Below the pieces are notes generated by a model. That model had not been told where the DNA came from, did no database searches, and saw only the letters and a list, made by a program, of their open reading frames with translations. This document shows positions 1-7,786 of a stretch of 11,079 nucleotides of DNA, piece after piece. The stretch's first letter is position 1, and every line of letters starts with the position of its first letter. This stretch comes from Prochlorococcus marinus str. MIT 9215. GTDB taxonomy: Bacteria; Cyanobacteriota; Cyanobacteriia; PCC-6307; Cyanobiaceae. The stretch covers positions 1 to 11,079 of the forward strand of contig CATBLW010000191.1 of the NCBI GenBank assembly GCA_949486985.1, given 5' to 3'. The translations under genes were made by a program, and so were the position numbers.

Positions 1-2052
1 CAGTCCCTGGACCATCGCACCCCACTACTCGAACAAGCCAAATTCAGCGCAATCTTCAGCAACAACCTCGACGAATTCTTTATGGTTCGTGTCGCCTCAC
101 TCAAATCACAAGTCGAGGCAGGAGTCACCAAAACAAGCGCAGATGGGCAGTCTCCTTGGCAACAGCTCGTATCGATCCGCAAACACCTCATTCCGCTTTT
201 AGAGCAACAGCAAAGTCACTATTGCCAGCAGTTAAAACAGCAATTAAGAGAAAATAACATCCATATTCTTGGCTATGAACAGCTTAATGAACGGCAGCGG
301 GTATGGATAGAAAATTATTTCCTAACTGCGATTTTTCCAGTCCTAACCCCACTCGCCGTTGATCCAGCCCATCCTTTCCCTTTTGTTAGCAACTTAAGCC
401 TCAATGTTGCTGCAGTCATCCATGACCCTGAAACAGATCAACGACAATTCGCTCGCGTCAAAGTACCTCAAAAAACAATGGACAGATTTGTAGTGCTGCC
501 TACGGATCTGAGTGACATAACGCCTGAGCCGATCTACACAGCTTTGCCTCTTGAGCAGGTTGTTGCGTTCAACCTCAACCTCCTCTTCCCAGGAATGACA
601 ATCGAGGAGCATTACTTCTTCCGCGTCACCCGAGATGCCGATCTTGAGTTAAGAGATCTAGAAGCTGATGATCTCATGATCGCCTTGGAACAAGGCCTCC
701 GCAAACGTCGCATGGGTGGAGAAGTGGTGCGACTGGAAGTCACCGACGAAATGCCCCAATCGGTGGTGGAGATGTTGATGGAAGGAATGGCCGTGGAAGA
801 AGAAGATCTATATCGAGTTGATGGACTTCTAGGGCTTGATGATCTTTTCAGCCTGATGAGCCTCCCCATGCCCAAGCTCAAACACGAACCTCACAGCGGC
901 ACAACCGCAAAAGTTCTTGCGCGCACGCAACGGGGCATGCTCGAAGACGGATCAATCAAAGAAGAGGAGTTCCAAAATATTTTTTCAGTCATTCGTCGCA
1001 AGGATGTACTTCTCCACCACCCTTACGACTTATTTGCCACCTCAGTAGAAGAATTCATCAATCAAGCCGCAGATGATCCTTTGGTGATGGGGATCAAAAT
1101 GACGCTGTATCGCACCTCTCAAGACTCACCAATGATTGCCGCGCTCATTCGCGCTGCAGAAAACGGTAAGCAGGTGATGGCACTGGTTGAACTGAAGGCA
1201 CGTTTCGATGAAGACAACAACATCCAATGGGCTCGCCATCTGGAACGCTCTGGGGTGCATGTTGTCTACGGAGTCATCGGACTCAAGACCCATACCAAAA
1301 TCGTCTTGGTCGTACGCAAAGAAAAAGCACGGCTTCGCAGCTATGTGCATATCGGCACAGGCAACTACAACTCCAAAACATCAAGGCTTTACACAGATCT
1401 CGGCTTGCTATCAGCAAACCCAGAGCTGGGCCAAGACATGGTTGAACTATTCAATTATCTAACTGGCTTTTCAAAGCAGCAAAGCTTCAGAAAGCTTCTC
1501 GTCGCACCAGTAACCCTTCGGAAGGGGATGGAATCATTGATTCTTAGAGAGATCGATCATGCACGAGAAGGAAGACCTGCACACATCCGAGCCAAGATGA
1601 ACTCATTGGTGGATCCCGCCATCGTGAAACTGCTTTACGAAGCTTCTCAAGTGGGCGTTCGTATTGAACTGATTATTCGAGGCATGTGTTGCCTTTACCC
1701 AGGGAAGCCAGGAATCAGCGAAAACATCAGTGTGATCAGCATCATTGGCCGCTTCCTAGAACATTCCCGCATCTTCTGGTTTGCCAATGGAGGAGAGCCA
1801 GAAGTATTCATCGGCAGTGCTGATTGGATGCCCCGCAATCTGGATAGACGTGTAGAAGCGATTGCTCCCATTGACGAACCAGAGTTAAGAGTTCGGCTGG
1901 AAAATCTGCTGGGCATCTACCTAAATGACAATCACGGAGCCTGGGACATGCAAAGCGATGGCACCTTTGTGCAGCGCATACCTGATCAAGAAAAACGCTG
2001 CGCTCAAGATCAATTAATCAAACTTTGGAATCAGGGAGTCCCTCAAAACTGA
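1..2052 (+). CDS. ppk: Polyphosphate kinase 1 (5' end cut by window edge)
   Basis: Polyphosphate kinase reversibly transfers the gamma phosphate of ATP onto inorganic polyphosphate, building the cell's phosphate and energy store. The frame is open from base 1, so the gene starts outside the window. The first in-window ATG (base 82) is not the start, because the family motif AIFSNNLDEFF lies just before it. The 683 visible codons compare with 688 residues in the E. coli enzyme, so I estimate 25-30 residues are missing. Counting from base 1, the PLD-like core shows the phosphohistidine at codon 431 (in KTHTK) and a second conserved histidine at codon 588 (in FLEHSR). Arg371 (LYRTS) and Arg401 (KARFDE) fill the ATP/Mg sites. 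These four have the same mutual spacings as E. coli R375, R405, H435 and H592. IGTGNYN and GSADWMPRNLDRR are further family signatures. The protein looks intact and active. Confidence 0.97.
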   Translation, partial: QSLDHRTPLLEQAKFSAIFSNNLDEFFMVRVASLKSQVEAGVTKTSADGQSPWQQLVSIRKHLIPLLEQQQSHYCQQLKQQLRENNIHILGYEQLNERQRVWIENYFLTAIFPVLTPLAVDPAHPFPFVSNLSLNVAAVIHDPETDQRQFARVKVPQKTMDRFVVLPTDLSDITPEPIYTALPLEQVVAFNLNLLFPGMTIEEHYFFRVTRDADLELRDLEADDLMIALEQGLRKRRMGGEVVRLEVTDEMPQSVVEMLMEGMAVEEEDLYRVDGLLGLDDLFSLMSLPMPKLKHEPHSGTTAKVLARTQRGMLEDGSIKEEEFQNIFSVIRRKDVLLHHPYDLFATSVEEFINQAADDPLVMGIKMTLYRTSQDSPMIAALIRAAENGKQVMALVELKARFDEDNNIQWARHLERSGVHVVYGVIGLKTHTKIVLVVRKEKARLRSYVHIGTGNYNSKTSRLYTDLGLLSANPELGQDMVELFNYLTGFSKQQSFRKLLVAPVTLRKGMESLILREIDHAREGRPAHIRAKMNSLVDPAIVKLLYEASQVGVRIELIIRGMCCLYPGKPGISENISVISIIGRFLEHSRIFWFANGGEPEVFIGSADWMPRNLDRRVEAIAPIDEPELRVRLENLLGIYLNDNHGAWDMQSDGTFVQRIPDQEKRCAQDQLIKLWNQGVPQN

Positions 2053-2083
2053 AAAGCAGAGCAAAAACAAAGCGATTGTATTT

Positions 2084-2242
2084 TTACTCATACTCTTTGC
2101 CCATTACAGGCAAATCAATAGCAGCAACAAGATTGTTGATTGGATTTAGGCAATCAATTGGATCATTAATTGGTTGAGCTACCGAAAAACTTCCAATTTG
2201 CGCATGCTGTAGTGGCCCAGCAGTGCTAAATTCCGGCCAAAT
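2084..2242 (-). other. Open 52-codon stretch without a start codon
   Basis: The minus strand between ppk and the sigma factor is open from just after an in-frame TAG (complement of 2243-2245) to a TAA (complement of 2084-2086). The translation looks protein-like, beginning IWPEFSTAGPLQHAQ and ending VAAIDLPVMGKEYE. The only Met lies about six residues before the stop, and no usable ATG, GTG or TTG precedes the bulk of the frame. It could be a gene remnant, but an open run of this size is not rare by chance when six frames are searched. I do not call it a gene. Confidence 0.15.
2125..2138. repeat. Short inverted repeat in the sigma factor upstream region
   Basis: CAACAA and TTGTTG are perfect inverted arms separated by the two bases GA. 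The symmetry suits a dimeric regulator better than a terminator, since there is no GC-rich stem and no following T run. Three copies of ATTGG follow at 2139-2143, 2157-2161 and 2169-2173. No regulator can be named from the sequence. Confidence 0.25.
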
Positions 2243-2250
2243 CTAATTAC

Positions 2251-2256
2251 AGGAGG
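2251..2256 (+). promoter_or_regulatory. Ribosome binding site of the sigma factor gene
   Basis: AGGAGG is a full Shine-Dalgarno match. It lies 8 bases before ATG 2265 and 5 bases before the adjacent GTG 2262. The spacing favours the ATG, although the two starts differ by only one residue. Confidence 0.75.
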
Positions 2257-2264
2257 CCAGGGTG

Positions 2265-3290
2265 ATGGGGATCCCTCTGGAATCTGTGAAGACTGTTTCT
2301 AACAGTTCTTCAACAGAGCTTTCATTGCCAGCTACATCAAAGCGGCGTTCAGAAAAAACAACTCGAACCTCTCAAGTCTCAAAAAGTCAAGGTCGTCAGG
2401 CTGGACGACTTGGCACTGACGCGATTGGTTTTTACCTCAGCAGCATCGGGCGTATTCCCCTGCTGACAGCAGCGGAAGAAATTGAGCTTGCCCACCATGT
2501 GCAAGGCATGAAGGAGTTGCTCGATTTACCCGAGCAAGAACACACCCCAAGACAACGTCACAAAATTCGAATGGGGAAGCGGGCCCGGGATCGAATGATG
2601 GCCGCCAATCTTCGACTCGTTGTCAGCGTTGCCAAGAAATACCAAAACCAAGGTTTAGAACTTCTCGACCTTGTTCAAGAAGGTGCGATCGGACTGGAGA
2701 GAGCTGTCGACAAATTTGATCCCGCGATGGGCTACAAGTTCTCGACCTATGCCTACTGGTGGATTCGCCAGGGAATGACGCGTGCCATCGACAACAGTGC
2801 TCGCACGATCCGTCTACCCATTCATATCAGCGAAAAACTCTCGAAGATGCGACGCATCTCAAGAGAACTCTCTCATCGTTTTGGGCGTCAACCCAATCGA
2901 TTGGAACTCGCTAGTGCCATGGGTATTGAACCCAGAGATCTGGAAGATCTTATTTCTCAAAGCGCTCCTTGCGCATCACTCGATGCGCATGCTCGTGGAG
3001 AAGAAGATCGCAGCACGCTGGGGGAGCTAATCCCAGATCCGAATGGCGCGGAACCGATGGAAGGAATGGATCGCAGCATCCAAAAAGAACATCTAGGTGG
3101 CTGGCTATCTCAACTCAATGAACGCGAACAAAAGATTCTGCGGTTGCGATTTGGTCTCGATGGAGAAGAACCTCTAACTCTTGCAGAAATCGGACGCCAA
3201 ATCAGTGTTTCACGTGAACGGGTTCGCCAACTAGAAGCCAAAGCGATTCTCAAACTGCGTACGATGACCAACCATCAACAAGCAGCCTGA
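2265..3290 (+). CDS. RNA polymerase sigma factor, sigma-70 family, group 2 type
   Basis: This protein recruits RNA polymerase core enzyme to promoters. It has 341 residues from ATG 2265 (342 from GTG 2262; the numbers below use the longer form). Residues 1-50 are Ser/Thr/Lys-rich and look disordered. Region 1.2 spans about 53-82 (DAIGFYLSSIGRIPLLT). Region 2 spans about 107-178, with core-binding DLVQEGAIGLERAVDKFD and the -10 recognition helix around YAYWWIRQGMTRAI. Region 3 runs from about 180 to 240. Region 4 covers about 280-335, with the -35 helix-turn-helix LTLAEIGRQISVSRERVRQL. It lacks the long N-terminal region 1.1 and the length of the primary sigma factor, so it fits the cyanobacterial group 2 class used for stress, stationary-phase or light responses. 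Which SigB/C/D/E-type member it is cannot be settled from sequence alone. It sits downstream of ppk and 8 bases before the next gene. Confidence 0.93.
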   Translation: MGIPLESVKTVSNSSSTELSLPATSKRRSEKTTRTSQVSKSQGRQAGRLGTDAIGFYLSSIGRIPLLTAAEEIELAHHVQGMKELLDLPEQEHTPRQRHKIRMGKRARDRMMAANLRLVVSVAKKYQNQGLELLDLVQEGAIGLERAVDKFDPAMGYKFSTYAYWWIRQGMTRAIDNSARTIRLPIHISEKLSKMRRISRELSHRFGRQPNRLELASAMGIEPRDLEDLISQSAPCASLDAHARGEEDRSTLGELIPDPNGAEPMEGMDRSIQKEHLGGWLSQLNEREQKILRLRFGLDGEEPLTLAEIGRQISVSRERVRQLEAKAILKLRTMTNHQQAA

Positions 3291-3298
3291 GTTAAAGC

Positions 3299-3952
3299 TT
3301 GGGGAACGTCAACGCGCTGATAGCTATTGGAGCCTGGATGGCTCTGGTTCTATCAGCTGCAATATTGTGCAGAAAATTTTGGCCGGCTGAACGTGAACTC
3401 AGCCGCAAGGTTGTTCACATCGGAATCGGACCCATCATTCCATTGGCATGGTGGCTCAAGGTGCCCGCTGAGTTGGCGATTCCCGCTGCGATCAGCGTCA
3501 CTGTTTTTGTTCTCATCAACCACCGATGGGGTTTCATACCCGCCGTTGAAGACATCAAGCGTCAGAGCTATGGCACCGTCGCCTATGGGCTCGCCATCAC
3601 CGTGCTCTTAATTCTGTTTTGGCCAGCTCAGGCTGCAGCCGTGTGTGCCGGCGTGATGGTCATGGCTTTTGGAGATGGCCTAGCTGGATTAATTGGACCC
3701 AAGCTGCGTTCACCAAGTTGGTTGCTCTGGGGTCAACGCAAATCAATCGCAGGCACAACAGCCATGGCCGTGATGACAGGACTCGTTCTCATCAGCCTGA
3801 TCATCGTGATTGATGCACCTGTTCATCCCATGCGCATTCTTGCTGTCGCAAGCATGGCCGTCAGCTTGGAACAACTCAGCCGCTGGGGAATCGACAACCT
3901 GACTGTGCCCATCGCCATTGGATTGCTTTGGCCATGGATGACAAGTATCTAG
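3299..3952 (+). CDS. Phytol kinase / CTP-dependent prenol kinase family membrane protein
   Basis: This is a 217-residue polytopic membrane protein of the SEC59/VTE5/phosphatidate cytidylyltransferase superfamily. The likely role, by family, is CTP-dependent phosphorylation of phytol released from chlorophyll, feeding tocopherol and phylloquinone synthesis. Conserved blocks are LSRKVVHIGIGPIIP (35-48), MAFGDGLAGLIG (122-133), KSIAGTTAM (148-156) and the C-terminal DNLTVPIAIGLL. I estimate seven or eight hydrophobic segments. TTG 3299 is the farthest-upstream standard start because TAA at 3293-3295 is in frame just before it, and it has no clear Shine-Dalgarno. ATG 3338 has GGAG five bases upstream (204 residues) but would shorten the first membrane helix, so I keep TTG. 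The 8-base gap after the sigma factor suggests one transcript. Substrate (phytol versus dolichol or phosphatidate) is unproven. Confidence 0.8.
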   Translation: MGNVNALIAIGAWMALVLSAAILCRKFWPAERELSRKVVHIGIGPIIPLAWWLKVPAELAIPAAISVTVFVLINHRWGFIPAVEDIKRQSYGTVAYGLAITVLLILFWPAQAAAVCAGVMVMAFGDGLAGLIGPKLRSPSWLLWGQRKSIAGTTAMAVMTGLVLISLIIVIDAPVHPMRILAVASMAVSLEQLSRWGIDNLTVPIAIGLLWPWMTSI

Positions 3953-3972
3953 CCTGATCTATCTGAACATCA

Positions 3973-5040
3973 TCAAGCTGTTGGTGCCAAGGTCGAAGCA
4001 GACACAGCCTCAGCAAGTTCTCCAAGAAGCCTTGATGTTGTCTTGATGTCGATGCATGCATCTGTGATGCTTTGACCGTAAGTAAGGGTGGATAAATCAG
4101 ACGTTAACTTCTGATTTCCCTCCACAAGATGGCTTTCTAGCATCACACCCATCACATGATTGGATCCCAATTTCATCTGAGTAGCAACTGCTTCTAAGGC
4201 ATCAGCTTGAAGGCGAAAGTCCTTATTGGAATTGGCATGGCTGCAATCCACCATCAAGCGATCAACCAATCCAACCTTGGCCAAGCTTGCTGCAGCTTCT
4301 TGAACAGCTTCAAGGTGGTAATTCGAGCCGCCGTTCCCACCGCGCAACACTAGATGGCCGTCAGGATTACCAGTGGTGCTAACAATCGAAGCATTTCCAT
4401 CGCTATTGATGCCTAAAAAATGATGCGGTCGCGCGGCCGATTGCATAGCGTTAATGGCAATCGAGACACTCCCATCAGTGCCGTTTTTATAACCAATCGG
4501 CATCGACAATCCAGAAGCCATTTCACGATGGGTCTGACTCTCTGTCGTTCGTGCTCCAATCGCCGTCCAACTGATCAAATCTGCGATGTATTGGGGAACC
4601 ACAGGGTCCAATAGTTCCGTAGCTGTAGGCATGCCATCGCGAGCAAGATCAAGCAACAACGATCGAGCACGTCGTAAACCTGTATTGATGTCATAAGACC
4701 CATCGAGATGAGGGTCATTAATCAAACCTTTCCAGCCAACTGTGGTGCGTGGTTTTTCAAAGTACACACGCATCACAATTTCCAACTGGCCAAAATAACG
4801 TTGGCGCAATGGCTCTAACTGACGCGCGTAATCCTTTGCCGCCGCAACATCATGAACCGAACAGGGCCCAACAACGACTAACAAGCGGTGGTCTTCGCCC
4901 CGCAAAATGGCCTGAATACGACGGCGAGCTTCTGTAACCGTTTTCAGCGCCGCGTCATCAAGAGGCAAATCTTGATGCAACTGAACCGGGGGCACCAAAG
5001 GCCTGGTATACACCACATGCAGGTCTGAGGTGGTGGTCAT
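3973..5040 (-). CDS. aroG: 3-deoxy-7-phosphoheptulonate (DAHP) synthase, type I alpha
   Basis: DAHP synthase condenses phosphoenolpyruvate with erythrose 4-phosphate, the committed step of the shikimate pathway, in the cytoplasm. The protein aligns over its whole length with E. coli AroG/AroF/AroH. Numbered from ATG 5040 (355 residues; E. coli AroG has 350), the metal ligands are Cys60 (VVGPCSVHD), His268 (DCSHANSNKDF), Glu302 (GVMLESHLVEGNQ) and Asp327 (SITDACID), almost identical in number to AroG C61, H268, E302 and D326. The PEP-binding block EKPRTTVGWKGLINDPH and GARTTESQ are intact. The frame extends to TTG 5064, but MTTTSDLHVV matches the usual N-terminus, so I choose ATG 5040; no strong Shine-Dalgarno decides it. 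It converges on the phytol-kinase-like gene with 20 bases between stops and diverges from acnB. Which aromatic amino acid inhibits it cannot be read here, so the aroG symbol denotes family only. Confidence 0.95.
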   Translation of the reverse strand: MTTTSDLHVVYTRPLVPPVQLHQDLPLDDAALKTVTEARRRIQAILRGEDHRLLVVVGPCSVHDVAAAKDYARQLEPLRQRYFGQLEIVMRVYFEKPRTTVGWKGLINDPHLDGSYDINTGLRRARSLLLDLARDGMPTATELLDPVVPQYIADLISWTAIGARTTESQTHREMASGLSMPIGYKNGTDGSVSIAINAMQSAARPHHFLGINSDGNASIVSTTGNPDGHLVLRGGNGGSNYHLEAVQEAAASLAKVGLVDRLMVDCSHANSNKDFRLQADALEAVATQMKLGSNHVMGVMLESHLVEGNQKLTSDLSTLTYGQSITDACIDIKTTSRLLGELAEAVSASTLAPTA

Positions 5041-5181
5041 TCCGGCAGATTCAATCACCCTCAAGGCTAGGAAATAAACAAGGAGAAAGCAGCCAGCACT
5101 TGCATATCCGCATCATCTCTCACGAGAAGGGTCCGGCGACAAACAAGAATGGTGAAAGCGACGCCGCTGAGGAATCCCGAA
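5041..5181. promoter_or_regulatory. Divergent promoter region of DAHP synthase and aconitase
   Basis: These 141 bases hold the 5' regions of two divergently transcribed genes, so promoters for both should lie here or just inside the coding ends. I see no convincing -35/-10 pair and no GTA-N8-TAC NtcA site. Confidence 0.5.
5169..5173 (+). promoter_or_regulatory. Ribosome binding site deciding the acnB start
   Basis: GAGGA lies 8 bases before ATG 5182. The upstream in-frame ATG at 5149 has only GAGAAGGG at a poor distance. This supports ATG 5182. Confidence 0.65.
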
Positions 5182-7779
5182 ATGCTGAATTCTTATCACC
5201 TGCTCGCTGCTGAAAGAGAAGCCGAAGGCATTCCCCCACTACCCCTGACTGCTGAGCAAACACAAGCTCTGACCTTGCTACTGCAAAACCCGCCAGCGGG
5301 GAAAGGCGATGAACTCCTGCACTTACTGAGTGAGCGCATCCCTCCAGGCGTTGATGAAGCGGCCTATGTCAAAGCCACCTGGCTGAGCTCCATTGCGCAA
5401 CAAACCAGCCTTAGTCCACTCGTCTCACCCCTAGAAGCCACGCAACTATTGGGCACCATGATTGGTGGCTACAACGTTGCTGCTCTGATTGAGCTGCTGG
5501 GAAACTCTGATCAGCTTCTGGCCGAATGCGCTGCCAAAAGCCTGAGCCACACTTTGCTGGTCTACGACGCCGTCAATGACGTCATGGAACTGGCCAAAAC
5601 AAACCGCTTTGCCAAGCAAGTTGTTGATAGTTGGGCAGCAGGAGAATGGTTCACTTCCAAACCAGAACTAGCAACTGAGATCACTGTCACCGTTTTCAAA
5701 ATTGAAGGCGAAACAAATACCGACGACCTGTCACCAGCAACTCACGCCACCACGCGACCAGACATACCTCTACATGCTCTAGCCATGCTGGAAACCCGCG
5801 ATCCGGAAGGTCTAACTACGATCACTAAGCTTAAAGAAAAAGGACATCCAATCACTTATGTGGGCGATGTTGTTGGCACAGGTAGCTCACGCAAATCAGC
5901 CATTAATTCTGTGCTTTGGCACATAGGAGATGAGATCCCCCATGTGCCCAATAAGCGCGGTGGTGGTGTGATTTTAGGTGGCAAGATTGCACCCATCTTC
6001 TTCAATACCGCCGAAGACTCTGGAGCCCTACCGATCGAATGTGATGTCAGTGAACTCAAAACTGGGGATGTCATCACAATCCGTCCGCAAGCCGGAACGA
6101 TTGAACGGGCAGTAGGAGAAAAAAATGCTGGTGAAATTGTCAGTCACTTTGAACTAAAGCCAACCACCCTTAGGGATGAAGTCCAAGCAGGCGGTCGTAT
6201 ACCCCTAATGATCGGCAGAGCGCTGACAGACAAGGTTCGCTCGCAACTTGGTCAACCAGCATCCGATCTGTTCATTCGCCCAACGGCTCCAAGCGATACC
6301 GGCAAGGGATACACCCAGGCCCAAAAAATGGTCGGCATGGCCTGTGGGCTGCCTGGAGTCAGGCCAGGCATGAGTTGTGAACCGGTGATGACCACGGTCG
6401 GCAGTCAAGACACAACCGGACCCATGACCAGAGATGAAATGAAGGAACTGGCTTGCCTTGGCTTCTCTGCCGATCTTGTGATGCAGAGCTTCTGCCATAC
6501 AGCCGCTTACCCCAAACCTGTTGACCTCAAAACACAGAAAGACCTGCCCGATTTCTTTTCACAACGCGGTGGCGTGGCCCTTCGCCCAGGCGATGGCATC
6601 ATCCACAGCTGGCTGAATCGCATGCTGTTGCCAGACACGGTTGGAACAGGTGGCGACAGCCATACCCGCTTCCCGCTCGGTGTCTCCTTCCCGGCAGGTT
6701 CAGGCCTCGTGGCGTTTGCCGCTGCAATCGGCGCCATGCCACTCGACATGCCTGAATCGGTGCTGGTGCGGTTTAGCGGTTCCCTACAAAACGGAATCAC
6801 TCTGCGTGATGTTGTGAATGCAATCCCTCTGATTGCCATTCAAAGAGGTCTGCTCACGGTAGAGAAATCCAACAAGATCAATGTCTTCAACGGCAGGATC
6901 ATGGAAATCGAAGGATTGCCTGATCTCAAACTCGAACAAGCCTTCGAATTGACTGATGCCAGTGCCGAACGATCCTGCGCCGGCTGCACGATCAAACTTT
7001 CAGAAGCAACTGTGGCGGAATATCTGCGCAGCAATGTGACATTGCTGAAAAACATGATTGCCCGTGGCTATGAGGATGCCCGCACCCTGGGACGACGGAT
7101 TCAATCGATGGAAGCTTGGTTGGCCAAGCCAGAATTGCTCGGCGCAGATGCCGACGCAGAGTATGCCGAAATCATCGATATCAACCTCAACGAACTGAAA
7201 GAGCCCGTTCTTGCTTGTCCAAACGATCCAGACAACGTCAAGCTGCTGAGCGACGTAGCGGGCACGCCAGTTCAGGAAGTTTTCATCGGCTCTTGCATGA
7301 CCAACATTGGCCACTATCGAGCCGCTGCCAAGATTCTCGAAGGTGCAGATATCAACAAAGCGCGGCTGTGGGTTTGTCCACCCACGCGGATGGATGAAGA
7401 CATGCTCAAAAAAGAGGGGTACTACAAAACCTTCGAAGATGCAGGTAGTCGCATGGAAATGCCAGGCTGCTCTTTATGTATGGGTAACCAAGCCCGCGTC
7501 GACGACGACACAACGGTATTCTCAACAAGCACGCGCAACTTCAATAATCGACTCGGTAAAGGTGCGCAGGTGTATCTAGGCAGCGCTGAACTGGCAGCTG
7601 TGTGCGCATCGTTAGGGCGCATTCCAACGCCAGATGAATATCAACTGATTGCAGCTGAAACGATTAATCCTCTCTCCAATGAGCTCTATCGCTATCTGAA
7701 TTTCAATCAAATCGAGGGCTTTGAAGATGAGGGGCGAGTCATAAGCAGGGATCAAGAAGCTGTTTTGACAGGCCGATGA
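5182..7779 (+). CDS. acnB: Aconitate hydratase B (bifunctional 2-methylisocitrate dehydratase family)
   Basis: Aconitase B isomerises citrate to isocitrate through cis-aconitate with a [4Fe-4S] cluster. In cyanobacteria this feeds isocitrate dehydrogenase and supplies 2-oxoglutarate for ammonium assimilation. From ATG 5182 the protein has 865 residues, the same length as E. coli AcnB, and its start MLNSYHLLAAEREAEGI matches that family's N-terminus. ATG 5149 would add 11 residues. The order is the AcnB one: an N-terminal HEAT-like domain (about 1-155), the swivelling domain placed early (YVGDVVGTGSSRKSA, HVPNKRGGG), then the catalytic core (SVGSQDTTGPMTRDE, DTVGTGGDSHTRFP, ELTDASAERS). The cluster ligands are Cys705 (IGSCMTNIGH), Cys763 and Cys766 (PGCSLCMGNQAR), corresponding to E. 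coli C710, C769 and C772. No key residue is missing. The CLC gene starts seven bases after the stop. Confidence 0.97.
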   Translation: MLNSYHLLAAEREAEGIPPLPLTAEQTQALTLLLQNPPAGKGDELLHLLSERIPPGVDEAAYVKATWLSSIAQQTSLSPLVSPLEATQLLGTMIGGYNVAALIELLGNSDQLLAECAAKSLSHTLLVYDAVNDVMELAKTNRFAKQVVDSWAAGEWFTSKPELATEITVTVFKIEGETNTDDLSPATHATTRPDIPLHALAMLETRDPEGLTTITKLKEKGHPITYVGDVVGTGSSRKSAINSVLWHIGDEIPHVPNKRGGGVILGGKIAPIFFNTAEDSGALPIECDVSELKTGDVITIRPQAGTIERAVGEKNAGEIVSHFELKPTTLRDEVQAGGRIPLMIGRALTDKVRSQLGQPASDLFIRPTAPSDTGKGYTQAQKMVGMACGLPGVRPGMSCEPVMTTVGSQDTTGPMTRDEMKELACLGFSADLVMQSFCHTAAYPKPVDLKTQKDLPDFFSQRGGVALRPGDGIIHSWLNRMLLPDTVGTGGDSHTRFPLGVSFPAGSGLVAFAAAIGAMPLDMPESVLVRFSGSLQNGITLRDVVNAIPLIAIQRGLLTVEKSNKINVFNGRIMEIEGLPDLKLEQAFELTDASAERSCAGCTIKLSEATVAEYLRSNVTLLKNMIARGYEDARTLGRRIQSMEAWLAKPELLGADADAEYAEIIDINLNELKEPVLACPNDPDNVKLLSDVAGTPVQEVFIGSCMTNIGHYRAAAKILEGADINKARLWVCPPTRMDEDMLKKEGYYKTFEDAGSRMEMPGCSLCMGNQARVDDDTTVFSTSTRNFNNRLGKGAQVYLGSAELAAVCASLGRIPTPDEYQLIAAETINPLSNELYRYLNFNQIEGFEDEGRVISRDQEAVLTGR

Positions 7780-7786
7780 CATCGCC

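Noticed and set aside
2078..2093. GTA...TAC pair resembling an NtcA site upstream of the sigma factor
   Set aside because: The spacing is ten bases rather than the eight required by the GTA-N8-TAC consensus.
2096..2114. Inverted repeat TTTGCC/GGCAAA as a ppk terminator
   Set aside because: The stem is only six base pairs, has a seven-base loop and is not followed by a T run.
6507..6839. Minus-strand open frame of 110 codons inside acnB
   Set aside because: Antisense to the catalytic core of aconitase and rich in Arg, Ser and Pro, as expected for a reverse-frame shadow.
7000..7314. Minus-strand open frame of 104 codons inside acnB
   Set aside because: It is fully antisense to a clearly intact, conserved aconitase and its translation shows no recognisable domain, so it is a shadow of the acnB codon pattern.
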